From: Polytrichum commune
Lineage: Eukaryota > Streptophyta > Polytrichopsida > Polytrichales > Polytrichaceae
Direction: 5' to 3'
Length of the DNA stretch: 64,000 bases
Assembly (NCBI GenBank): GCA_950295325.1
Contig: OX485803.1
Coordinates: 16,122,001-16,186,000, forward strand
Part shown: positions 50,547 to 64,000 of the stretch, piece after piece
Layout of the letters: every line of letters begins with the position of its first letter
Numbering within the stretch: position 1 is the stretch's first letter
Program-made: the position numbers and the translations under genes
Notes under the pieces: generated by a model
Databases searched by the model: none
Told to the model about the DNA's origin: nothing
Seen by the model: only the letters and a program-made list of their open reading frames with translations

Positions 50547-52381
50547 TTTGAAAGGCTCACCCAACAAATCATGATGACCTCTAAAATCTCTTATTTGGAA
50601 TCAAGATGACATGAATGATGCAAATTTATACTTTCAACAAACAAACACGTCGTTTAAAAAAGTAAAAAGAAAAAGCTTTAACCTTTTAACATAATATGTT
50701 ATGAATAAAAGTTGATAGGAAAGTAAAATACTAATTAGCCTTTAAAATTGTAATTGTTCACTTTTCTGTTGCGGAGGTTGTGGGGATGTCAATGACAAAG
50801 CTTGCAGTGGGAGCAACAGGCCACCCCAAGGACTTCACTAAACCATATCTTTAGTATACATGTGCATTAATTTGGTATTTGATGGGGGGCTATAGGGTTA
50901 GGAAATCAAGATTTAGGAAATTAAGTGACCCTATTTTTATAATAAATTGGTTAATCAAGTTATTTTTTAAAACCCCGTATTAGTTATCTAGTGTAACTAA
51001 CAACATTAACTCAATTTAACCACATTTGACCAAATTTAACTCAGTTTTGTTGAGAGAAGATACGGCAAAATCCTAAAATTTAGTGTCTCAAATCCCAGGC
51101 ATCTATATTTTTGGTTTTTTTCTAGACCCTGGGAAAGTGTTGCTAAGGTCGTGTGGAGCCCGCTTGACTAGATTAACTCAATTTTTTGTGAGAAGAAATA
51201 GGGTAATCTTAAGATTTAGTGTATTGGATCCAAGACACAAATAACTCATTTTAGGGGATTTAATGTAGACTCCTAGGAAACGATGTTGGGGTCATTTGGA
51301 GTCCATTTTACCAAATTCAATCAAAATGCCCAAAAATGTAAGATTTGTAGTCTTGCTACCAATGCATATAGCATTATTATTTTTGGCCAAGGTCGCCTTG
51401 TTATGACTTTAATTTGATTCTTTGAGAGTACTCATACAAATTTTATTATGAGATTAAATAAATGAATTTTTTAAATTTATTATGAGATCATAGTCTTCAT
51501 ATTTTTTCTTTTGGCACCAAGACAATAGTCCCCATTCTTTAGGAGATATGTGAAATTGATTTCTTCGAAGGCTTGGACATTTGAAGGTTTTTGACATTAT
51601 TATTGCACATTTATTGGAAGGTCTTTGTGTGCCTAGTGTTTCATCACCTCCGTATTCCATCCTCCTTGGAACGACCACAAGCAAAGTAATATCAACATCA
51701 TGTTTGATTAGTTGCATATCTCACCGATGATGGCCCCTTAAATCTATTTATCCTTAAGAAAAAGAAAAAGAAAATTAATTGGAGATGATGTAAGGATGTT
51801 TGTGGCCTTGTATGATTTTGTGTTGGAAAACAATTGGTAGGGTTTCAACGAGTTGTCATTTTATTGTCCTCTTGACACAAATTTGACAGTACTTGCTTCA
51901 AATCTTAATCCCTTTGCTACTTTGAATACCCCCTCTTCAATGCATTGCAATGTTAAATTGTTTTCGTACAACCACTCTTAATGGTAAGATATGCTACGTG
52001 GTATGGATATTTTTCATCATAATCTTTCTCCATACAAAGCCCATATTGGAGTTTTTAAATATAATTTACTTTCACATCGGTGAGCATGTAGCTCATCAGT
52101 AGGAAAAAAGAAAAGAAAAAAGAAAATGTCATAGAAAGGTGGCAAAGAGAAACATATACGAATCATTGCAAATTCTAATTGAAGCCTTAACAACTACTGG
52201 ATCAACTTTCTTTGATGCTTATGCGACTACATGTTGGTATTTCTCATGCTCTTAAGGTGTTTTAGGCGACATTGCTTTCAATGTGGTTTTGTTTATGGCT
52301 TGTGCAAATTTATTGGCCTCTCAACATTTCACTGTGAGTCGCCTCCATTGATGCTTACATACGTAATGTACAAAGACATCT
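50547..52381. other. Intergenic DNA with a 140-bp tandem repeat
   Basis: At 51029, 51169 and 51309 three related starts (GACCAAATTTAACTCAG, GACTAGATTAACTCAA, TACCAAATTCAATCAAA) mark about 2.3 copies of a 140-bp unit, which also share AAGATTTAGTGT-like phrases. The remainder is AT-rich with nothing recognised; an 87-codon minus-strand frame at 51454-51717 is unsupported. Confidence 0.55.
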
Positions 52382-52589
52382 TTAATATTCAATGAATGAG
52401 AGGTATGCCCGTATACAACATTTCTCTCTCTCCTCAGTAGAGGGCAATTTTTTACTGTGACCCCCTCTGTAGGTGTTAGGAAACCAAACTGATCTCAACC
52501 CATTGAAAACCACGTCTTTGTGATGGGTTGTGTGGGGCAGAGAGGGAATTATTGTTGTACAAGAGTACCTATCATTTATTGAACATTGA
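52382..52589. mobile_element. TIR element, family B, copy 2
   Basis: A shorter, diverged relative of 11969-12328. Left end AATGAATGAGAGGTATGCCC followed by a CTCTCTCTCC tract; right end GAGAGGGAATTATTGTTGTA then GTACCTATCATTTATTGAAC. ATAGTATGCAAC follows the right end, as it does after the other copy. Confidence 0.6.
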
Positions 52590-53254
52590 AGCCTCATAAT
52601 AGTATGCAACCTGTAAATTACTCATTTTAATTCAGTTGACAATGAAATTAGCTTAAAAGACCCTAACTTAGGCTACTCAAGGTCATTGGAGATGAATTGC
52701 CCAATAAACCTATACATGGTCAAGTTTTAATGTTGGATGGATGAGAAGTGTGTTCATATAACAATAATTCCCTCTCTCCACTATGTGGGGGGTTGGCCAC
52801 AAGTAGAGGTCCGTCCCATTTGGTGTAGCTTCGTTGGTCATACAATATTCGATGGTATTCAAGCTTCCTTGAAAACATCATCACATTTTACAATAATTAT
52901 GTTTAACTCATGTTTGTGATGACATTCGCATTGAAAACTCAACATAAACTAATAATAAGTAAATAAAATTGGGTTCAAATAGGTGCCATTTGCAAGTGCA
53001 AAAGTTGACTCACATCTCCTTAGCCATTATAGAATCGAAGCATGGCTTATATATTACAGTACACAACATTGGTTACCCATAGTTATGGGATATGATTTCG
53101 GGGACCTCTCTTTTGACGAGTTGTTTTCTTTCCCACCTTTCCATGTGACAAGCATCTCTTTTCATTCTCACGTTTCTTTTGATAGGCATAAATTAATTTC
53201 AGACTTTGTATGTTGTTCTTTTTGCTTGTGACAGATGCAATAAGGAGCCTTGTG
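52590..53254. other. Intergenic DNA
   Basis: A stray, diverged unit of the 78-bp minisatellite lies at about 52797-52840 (AAGTAGAGGTCCGTCCCATT then TGGTGTAGC). A single family B end is seen at about 52733-52780. No gene recognised. Confidence 0.45.
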
Positions 53255-54290
53255 CACTAGCAATCAAAACATGACCGGGCCACTATAGTACAAGTAGATT
53301 GAGGCCCGTTCCATTTGGTGTGGATGCACTGGAAATACACCAACAATCAAAACACGACCGGGCACTACTGTCCAGGTAGAGGCATGCTCCATTTGATGTA
53401 GCTCTGTTGATGATGCATTAGCAATCAAACGCGACTAGGCACTATTGTACATCTAGAGGCCCGTTCCATTTGGTGCGGATGCTATGGGATTACACCAACA
53501 ATCTAAACATGATCGGGCACTATTGTACAGGTAGAGGCCCGATCCATTTGGTGTACCTCCATTGGTGATGCACTAGCAATCAAAACACTATTGGGCACTA
53601 TTGTACAGGTAGAGGGCCGCTCCATTTGGTGGAGTTGCGCTGGTGATGCACTCGCAATCAAAACACAAGTGAGCATTATTGTACAGGTAGAGGCCTGATC
53701 CATTTGGTGGAGCTCCGTTGGTGATGCACTAGCAATCAAAACACGAGCAGGCACTATTGTACAGGCAGAGGCCCGATCCATTTGGTGGAGCTCTGCTGGT
53801 GATACACTAGCAATCGAAACACGAGCGGGCACTATTGTACAGGTAGAGGCCCCATCCATTTGGTGGAGCTCTGTTGGTGATACACTAGCAATCGAAACAC
53901 GAGCAGGCACTATTGTACAGGTAGAGGCCCGATCCATTTGGTGGAGCTCCGCTGGTGATGCACTAGCAATCGAAACACGAGCGGGCACTATTGTACAGGT
54001 AAAGGACTGCTCCATTTGGTGCAGCTCCGCTATTGATACACTAGCAATCAAAACACGAAGGGCACTATTGTACAGGTAAAGGACTGCTCCATTTGGTGCA
54101 GCTCCACTATTGATACACTAGCAATCGAAACACGAAGGGCACTATTGTACATGTAGAGGCCCGCTACATTTGGTGGAGCTCCGCTGGTGATGCACTAGCA
54201 ATCGAAACACGACGGGGCACTATTGTACAGGTAGAGGGCCGCTCCATTTGGTGGGGCTCCGCTGGTGATGCACTTGCAATTAAAACGAAC
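53255..54290. repeat. 78-bp minisatellite, ~13 copies, upstream of PRMT4
   Basis: The landmark GCACTATTGTACA recurs at 53439, 53517, 53595, 53673, 53751, 53829, 53907, 53985, 54062, 54139 and 54217, with diverged units before that. The spacing is almost always 78 bp, twice 77. Each unit also carries CCATTTGGTGGAGCTCC and ACTAGCAATCGAAACACGA. Since 78 is a multiple of three, the minus strand stays open for 182 codons as a 26-residue repeat; I treat that as a by-product. Copies nearer the gene are more alike and keep more CpG. The array ends about 240 bp before the PRMT4 start codon. Confidence 0.95.
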
Positions 54291-54528
54291 AGGGGATACG
54301 AAGTATAGGTATATGGTGGAAGGCCTCGCAGCTCGTTGCGTTGGGAGCAGTCTGAAGTAAGCTGCGATAGCAAGGTAGTGTTGCTCTCCTCCTCCGCCGC
54401 CGCCGTTCTTCGATCGAAGAAGCGCTTCTGCACTCTTAGCTCTACTCTGCTTCTCTCGCTTCTGCTTTCTTCTCTCTGTATCTCGCGGCGTCGGATCGAA
54501 GCTCAACCAAGGCCCCCCTCACACAGCG
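54291..54528 (+). promoter_or_regulatory. PRMT4-like promoter/5' leader
   Basis: Between the minisatellite and the ATG lies a CpG-rich stretch with CTCCTCCTCCGCCGCCGCCG and several CTTCT/TCTCT pyrimidine patches, the kind found around plant transcription starts. No TATA box assigned. Confidence 0.45.
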
Positions 54529-58474
<3,946 letters not shown>

Positions 58475-59635
58475 CTATATTCTGTTGTTAGACTGCCACA
58501 AATTTGTGAAGTTGAATATTTGACTGTCACGGTGCTTATACTAATCCTGGGTAATGTTTCTGATCCACGAGCTTCCCTGTTATGTTTTGGCTCTATTCAT
58601 CTCCTTCAAGGATTTGGTTATATACTTTAAGAAAACTTTACATCTGATATAATCTAATCCAGTGCTGAAATGAGGGATAAGAATCTCCGCAGATTTTCAG
58701 TTACTATTTTGCAAGACTGAGATTTTTTGCTTTCCATGTAGTTATGTATGTGTACTCTCACTATTCTATAAATAGTTGTTCTTTTTGAGGTACATGGGTT
58801 ACGTTTTGGTCATTTGTACATGTCAACCTAGCTTGGTCAGTCGGATATTAACTTGCATGAATATATCTTTGGTTTTCTGTCCAGAATTCATCTTTGATAA
58901 TATTTTTATTGATTAGAATGCTATTTAAGATCCACCGTCCATTTACTTAATTCAAGAATCTAGCAACACCCCTAACAATATTCATTGTGCACAACCTTGA
59001 GCATGATGTCAGCATAAGAGGAATTTGACACTTTGAAAGTCCACTGCATTCAGAATTCAACTGGCCTGCTGAGTTTAATCTTGCTGAAGGTGAGATTGCT
59101 ACTTTCGTTTGACTAAGAAATGAGCATGCTACGAACTAGAGAAGAATCTAAACCTTGATGGTGATAGCTTGCTGAGTATATCTTGACAAGTCCCACAGCG
59201 TAAGCATTGAAGGGTTCTACAATGAGCATATTACAGGTGTATCTAACAGAAAGGTCCACACATAACAACTGCTTCATGAGATGTGGCATTGTTTCCACTT
59301 TTACATCATGTGACATGATTCTGAGCACTCGTAAATGCCATTTTATGAGCAAGGAGTCTCACACATTTAATGCTACCATACCCATCGTGATCACTGAGCT
59401 GAACAGAAGCATAGATTTGATATTTGTAGATGTGGACATGATAAGCACTGATGTCATTTGGAGAAAATCCAACTTATTACTCGACACAGTCCATGTTGGG
59501 ACCCCTTTAACCCCTAACTTCTTAAGCCCAATTTCTCTCGAATCTGCCCAGAAAATGTGACCTCAATTTCAGTGACCATAGGTGAAGAATCTAAGCTTTT
59601 TTGACAAATTCAACCCTATAGATGTTTGCAAGTTA
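58475..59635. other. PRMT4 3' flank and intergenic DNA
   Basis: The 3' UTR probably lies in the first few hundred bases. The rest has only short frames; a 117-codon plus-strand frame at 59207-59560 shows no recognisable domain or codon pattern and is not called. Confidence 0.4.
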
Positions 59636-59960
59636 GGCCCTTGCCACACGAGAGGCAGAGGTTCCTCCAACATGGTACCTTGCCCAAGAAAAGTCTTCTT
59701 TTCCTCGATTTTCTCCTTATATTGTGGACTTCTGGGCACTAGTGCCTGGTAGTTGCGAACTACATTTATTGTGCCATGTCACTCTACTTTATTGCCAAGT
59801 AGATCCCGAAGCAAGATCCAAAGCAAAATCCAAAGCTAAAAAGTCATTGTTGCCACTCCCCATACTTCCTCTCATGTGGCAACCACTTGCTCATTTGAAC
59901 CAATGCTAGTCATCCAACTCACTACCGTTCATGCAAGCTTCCTCTCGTGTGGCAAGGGCC
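59636..59960. mobile_element. PIF/Harbinger-like MITE with GGCCCTTGCCACACGAGAGG ends
   Basis: The left end GGCCCTTGCCACACGAGAGG is mirrored exactly by the right end CCTCTCGTGTGGCAAGGGCC. It is 325 bp and non-coding. TTA precedes the left end and TTTA follows the right, compatible with a TTA target duplication. A lone partial terminus of similar sequence is at about 23371. Confidence 0.8.
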
Positions 59961-60489
59961 TTTAGATGTGACTACTCATAGTCCAGATTTAAAACGAAGT
60001 CTTGTTATGGAGGAAATTGTAGTAGTGGTCTTGAGGGGGCAACAATCTAAGAACTTAAATTGGGGTTGGATTTTTTATTAAACCTATACTCAAATCATCT
60101 CCAAATGACAAAACGTTCCCTCAATCAAAAGAGGAGCAATATGCCTACTCAAATTAGCTCGCAAATCTTGAAACCTTTATTTCGTGCCACAACTTTGCAC
60201 CTTCCACATGGATATACACCCACCAACACATGTCTAATTAAAAATTCCAAAGATAGATGTTTAGGATATGTTTGAATGTCATGCAAATTCTCATATCAAT
60301 TGAGAATCATTTGCACACAAAGATCAATAAAAAAAAAAATGTTTAAGATATGCTAACCTAAACCATAGAGGTGACAAATGTGAAGCAATGTAGCGGTTCC
60401 ATTGTAAATCAATTGAGAACACACTCCCATGTTTGAATTAGTCCAAAAATAGCTCAATACTATGTAGTACCCAAACTTGGTGAAAAATG
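59961..60489. other. Intergenic DNA
   Basis: AT-rich sequence between the MITE and the minisatellite; nothing recognised. Confidence 0.45.
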
Positions 60490-60925
60490 TATTATTCTAT
60501 GTATACTCCTACATTAAGGCCAAACATGGAGCATACTCATGAGTGGATAGCTATCACTTCCTCGCACCATGTATACTCTTGCGTTTAGGCCAAACATGGA
60601 GCATCCAGATGAGTAGATAGCTATCACTTCCTTGCACCATGTATACTCCTACATTAAGGCCAAACATGAAGCATATAGATGAGTATATAGCTATCATTTC
60701 TTCACACCATGTATACTCATGCATAAAGGCCAAACATGGAGCATGCAGATGAGTAGATAGCTATCACTTCCTCGCACCATGTATACTCCTGCATTAAGGT
60801 CAAACATGATGCATATAGATGAGTATATAGCTATCACTTCTTCACACCATGTAAACTCATGCATAAAGGCCAAACATGGAGCATGCAGATGAGTAGATAG
60901 CTTACCACTTCTTCACACCATTGAG
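60490..60925. repeat. 70-bp minisatellite with 140-bp higher-order pattern
   Basis: Six units, each containing GGCCAAACATG and GATAGCTATCACTTC or close variants; the CACACCAT/CGCACCAT landmark recurs exactly every 70 bp (60564, 60634, 60704, 60774, 60844, 60913). From the third unit, two variants alternate: ATATAGATGAGTATATAG and ATGCAGATGAGTAGATAG. Confidence 0.93.
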
Positions 60926-61839
60926 AAAATATATTCTCTGGCCAAAAACTCCAGGCATGCAGTGTGCACTTGTACTAAAGAAAAACGTGCATCGACCCAG
61001 TGTATCCAACTCCAAGCATTGCGGTCTTCTTGGTTTACCTTCAGGTCACATTCAGCAGATTCATATTTTGATGTAAATCTTTTGTGAGAATTTGTTCCAC
61101 GTATTTCCAGCACCAACTTGGATGTGTAGTCAGGCATTCACTTCGCAGTCTCCAAGCTCAGAGCAGTCCGGAGCAGACTTTGACATGCACAAAAATGCCT
61201 TACATGGGACTCACTTCCAGCATGGTCTCTGTAATTCCTTGAAAATTCATAATTCCCAAGGTCAAGAAATTTGCACCTCAATCCAGGCTCTGGAATATCT
61301 TTGGTAACCCTGGTTGAAAGAATCACTCATCCACTGCTTCATACCAGAAGACGATGAATTCAAATTCAAGCCCATGACACATGTATTGATTATTGAACTT
61401 GATTCTTGTCCTTCCAACTAAGAGCAACCCTGGATGCAAAAGTTTTGGATCACTTATGAGTTGTGAAGATGGCGAGAGTCGTTGAGACGATGTAGAAAGT
61501 GATGATTCCACACACATATTCTTCATCTACAATGGCAGCAAGAACTCATGAATACATTCCAAGTGCATCACACGAGTTCCAGAAATTCATCAGTAGCTTC
61601 TATTTGATCATGTTTGTTGGAGGCCCAACATCTTAAGAAAATGTGATCACCTCTGCTCGTGGCACACAAGATACGGCTCTAACATTTGGGAACTCGAAAA
61701 CCAGATGAAAGATCTCAATCCACAAGCACAACCCACCTTCTTAAAACATATGTCTCACATAATTTCACACGGATCGATAGTGATTGTTGAGAGCTAGGTG
61801 AAACTACTATATTGTGTTAACCTCTTGTCACTTGATCAA
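60926..61839. other. Intergenic DNA, nothing recognised
   Basis: Short frames on both strands only. Slightly higher G+C than its flanks, but no gene model or repeat boundary could be supported. Confidence 0.4.
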
Positions 61840-64000
61840 TTCTTCACATATAGCTTGCAAAGCATATTGCATGATGATATGGCATAACAAACAATCTTTC
61901 TTGGAGCGCAAAGAAAAGAACCTGCATCTTCTGTTAAAAAGGGACCCAAAATTGTTCTCAAAGAGCTTTGAAGAACAATACAATTCAACCATTCCATTTA
62001 CGCCACAATAATTAGTATAATATTGCACAAATTTATACACAGCATGACAAAGTACCAATGATCATTTTATCCTGAATGCACAACTTCCAAGTGTTTTTAC
62101 AATGGGGTTAGTATGGGCCAATATAAAGGATTTAGCAAATACAAAGCAAGGTATAATCATAGGCTAAAACACGAGTTTCTAAAATGGCCAACAAATGATC
62201 TATGTGAGTCAATTATAAAACTATCCACTTTAGTGGCTGGAGAAGGATTCCCGGCTTCATGGACCACCAACATTATTTAATTGATTTTCAAATTTGGCAA
62301 AAGAGGCACCTTGGAAAACTACAAGACCACACTGCTAGGCACAATCTTTGGCAAGTTTCATGGCTCCATATTGAAGAAAGAAAATTAAATGATGGGCGGA
62401 AATAAAACGGTTTAGAACAAGAGGGCAAGCAAAATTTAGGGATGGTAGATCTATGTTGGACCACATTCTTCAATTACATACTTTAATTAAACAAGAAGTA
62501 TTTGCATGTTGATGTCTCTACACATGGTTTGTTGATTTCAAAACTTGGGGGGTTCACTCCCTCTTATATTTTGCATACACGTGCATTCAGGACCTATTTA
62601 TTGGGGGGGTTATTTACCTTGCAGAAAAGATTATAAGGTGATGGTATTTTACATGTAAACATGTTTCACTATTTTAAAATCCCCTAGTTTACATGTACAT
62701 TTTTTACAAAATTTATCTACAATGAATATATTGGACCCTATTTTTATCGCACGTTGTTCTACGATTTTTGCCAGTGAACCCCCCGAGTTTCAAAAAAGTT
62801 TTTGACACGGTTTTATGTGCCGAGCTTTGAGAACACCTCTAGCATTCAAGCATACCAATAATTCTATAACAAGTTGTAAAAACAATGTATATCATAGTCT
62901 TTGCAAAATTACAAATCAACATGGATACACATGGCCAAGTACTCTCCGACATTGGGGGTTCAATAAGGATGTCTCCCTTCCCCCACACTATTTGACTTGC
63001 ACATTGATGAACTTGAAACATATTTGGATGAGACAAATGGAGATTCTCCGTGTTTATTTAATACGATCCAATTGCCATTCGTCTGTATGTTGATAATTTT
63101 GTTTTTCTCTCTAAATCATGATAAAGCCTATAAAGACTTTTGAACAAACTATATGAGTTTTTCACTTCTTCTAGTCTTGGTGTCAATCCATCTAGGACAA
63201 GATCATGATCTTTGGCCGCAACAAAAGGGAATTGAACCCAAAAAAAATTACTTAGGTAAGGACTAAATTGAGATAACCCGTGAATATAAAGACCTCATGA
63301 TTGATTTCTACTGACATGGCCACTTTGAACCATCACGTAAAAGGCGAAGGATTGCAAATATGAAAGCCTTAATGGGCACGTTAAGGAAGGAAACAATACT
63401 TGGAGTCCCATGTTAGGAACTCAAATCTCATCTATTCAGGGCTTTGGTGCTCCCAAATTTCACATTTGACATTGAAATTTGGGGAGGTGACTTGAAAAAC
63501 TTACTGAAAGGTTTTTGAAAAGGATGTGAAGATGCACATGATGCCCCACATCAAAGTGCATCTTCGACTACTTATCATATTTTGTTGGTTGAATTTGGAG
63601 AACTTCTCATATAATTATATGCCCTCATAGCTTACTATGGACTCTCTACAATAGTTTGCCCACTTATTCTTTTTTTGGTTAATAAGTCAAGTAGCATCAC
63701 TCCCAACACCTTGCCAAACAAGGGGCTTACACTTGGCACAAATCAACAACCATCTAGAAGCCATCATGGGGTCTGTTTCACTGGGAAACCCATGCCAACC
63801 CAACATCAAAAATTACATTGGATAATATCAACGAGGCTTTCCTTGCGAAGGAGTGGAACTTTTTCCACCTCTTAGGGAAGAAACTAGATTACCACCACCT
63901 CAAGGATTTTCTCAAGTATGAAATTCAATTGTACTTGAAACAACCATCGACACCACCACAACTCAATATCATTGCTACTTACTGGACATTGAATCATAGA
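61840..64000 (+). pseudogene. LINE ORF2 (reverse transcriptase) pseudogene, cut by the window end
   Basis: Read in broken frames, the order matches a non-LTR retrotransposon ORF2. Near 61910 comes KNLHLLLKRDPKLFSKSF, then GEGFPASWTTNIIQLIFKSG (about 62246), NYKTTLLGTIFGKFHGSIL (about 62318) and a GRSTMDHIL-like phrase (about 62445). VDFKKVFDTV (motif A) is split at 62543 by a MITE. GVQQGC-type turn debris and YADN in place of YADD (about 63092) follow, then an FYLGKD/EYK and KALMGTL region. Many stops and frameshifts make it inactive. The 3' part continues past position 64000, so RNase H was not seen here. Confidence 0.8.
62544..62787. mobile_element. hAT-like MITE with 8-bp target duplication, inside the LINE
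   Basis: The element has inverted ends CTTGGGGGGTTCACT and AGTGAACCCCCCGAG (14 of 15 bases complementary) and is flanked on both sides by TTTCAAAA (62536-62543 and 62788-62795). An 8-bp duplication is diagnostic of hAT-type insertion. It is 244 bp and non-coding. The flanking LINE sequence is continuous across it. Confidence 0.88.

Noticed and set aside
53503-54051. 182-codon minus-strand reading frame with 26-residue repeats
   Set aside because: It is created by the 78-bp minisatellite, whose period is a multiple of three. No start context, domain or flanking gene structure supports it.

Overview
This is nuclear DNA from a land plant. Five multi-exon or single-exon genes of plant type (an Rpp14/Pop5-family RNase P subunit, a plant BTB/POZ protein, a TIMELESS/Tof1 homologue, a PLATZ zinc-binding protein and a PRMT4/CARM1-type methyltransferase) sit in AT-rich, repeat-filled intergenic DNA. 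Introns are standard GT-AG of about 0.1-1.7 kb, with one GC-AG exception. The low gene density, the LINEs and the many MITE-like elements would fit a seed-free plant (fern, lycophyte or bryophyte), but the sequence alone does not fix the species.

Layout. 1-16 kb has no recognisable intact gene. It holds a 1-kb near-perfect hairpin (2908-3949), several terminal-inverted-repeat elements, a pogo/Tigger-like deletion derivative (9936-10510) and tandem or inverted duplications. 16-23 kb holds the RPP14-like gene (18100-19072) and, 177 bp downstream on the same strand, the BTB/POZ gene (19250-22803). 23-38 kb is intergenic: a tRNA-derived SINE with a 13-bp target duplication (23732-24095), a decayed LINE RNase H/zinc-finger end (27.5-28.5 kb), palindromic MITEs, microsatellites and a ~310-bp tandem array (37.15-38.26 kb). 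That array runs into the promoter of the TIMELESS gene (17 coding exons, 38934-47655, 1502 aa). 48.8-49.3 kb is a LINE reverse-transcriptase relic, followed by an intronless PLATZ gene on the minus strand (49590-50546). A 78-bp minisatellite (53.25-54.29 kb) abuts the PRMT4-like gene (54529-58474, 7 coding exons, 376 aa). 59-64 kb holds a MITE, a 70-bp minisatellite and a LINE reverse-transcriptase pseudogene interrupted by a hAT-like MITE and cut by the window end.

The genes do not form a pathway. TIMELESS (replication-fork protection), RPP14 (tRNA/rRNA processing) and PRMT4 (histone and splicing-factor arginine methylation) are housekeeping functions. Three loci carry tandem duplications that copy a splice junction into the adjoining intron or leader, and two promoters abut tandem arrays. 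All gene models were spliced by hand from reading frame, splice-site phase and recalled family motifs; no alignment or transcript data were available.
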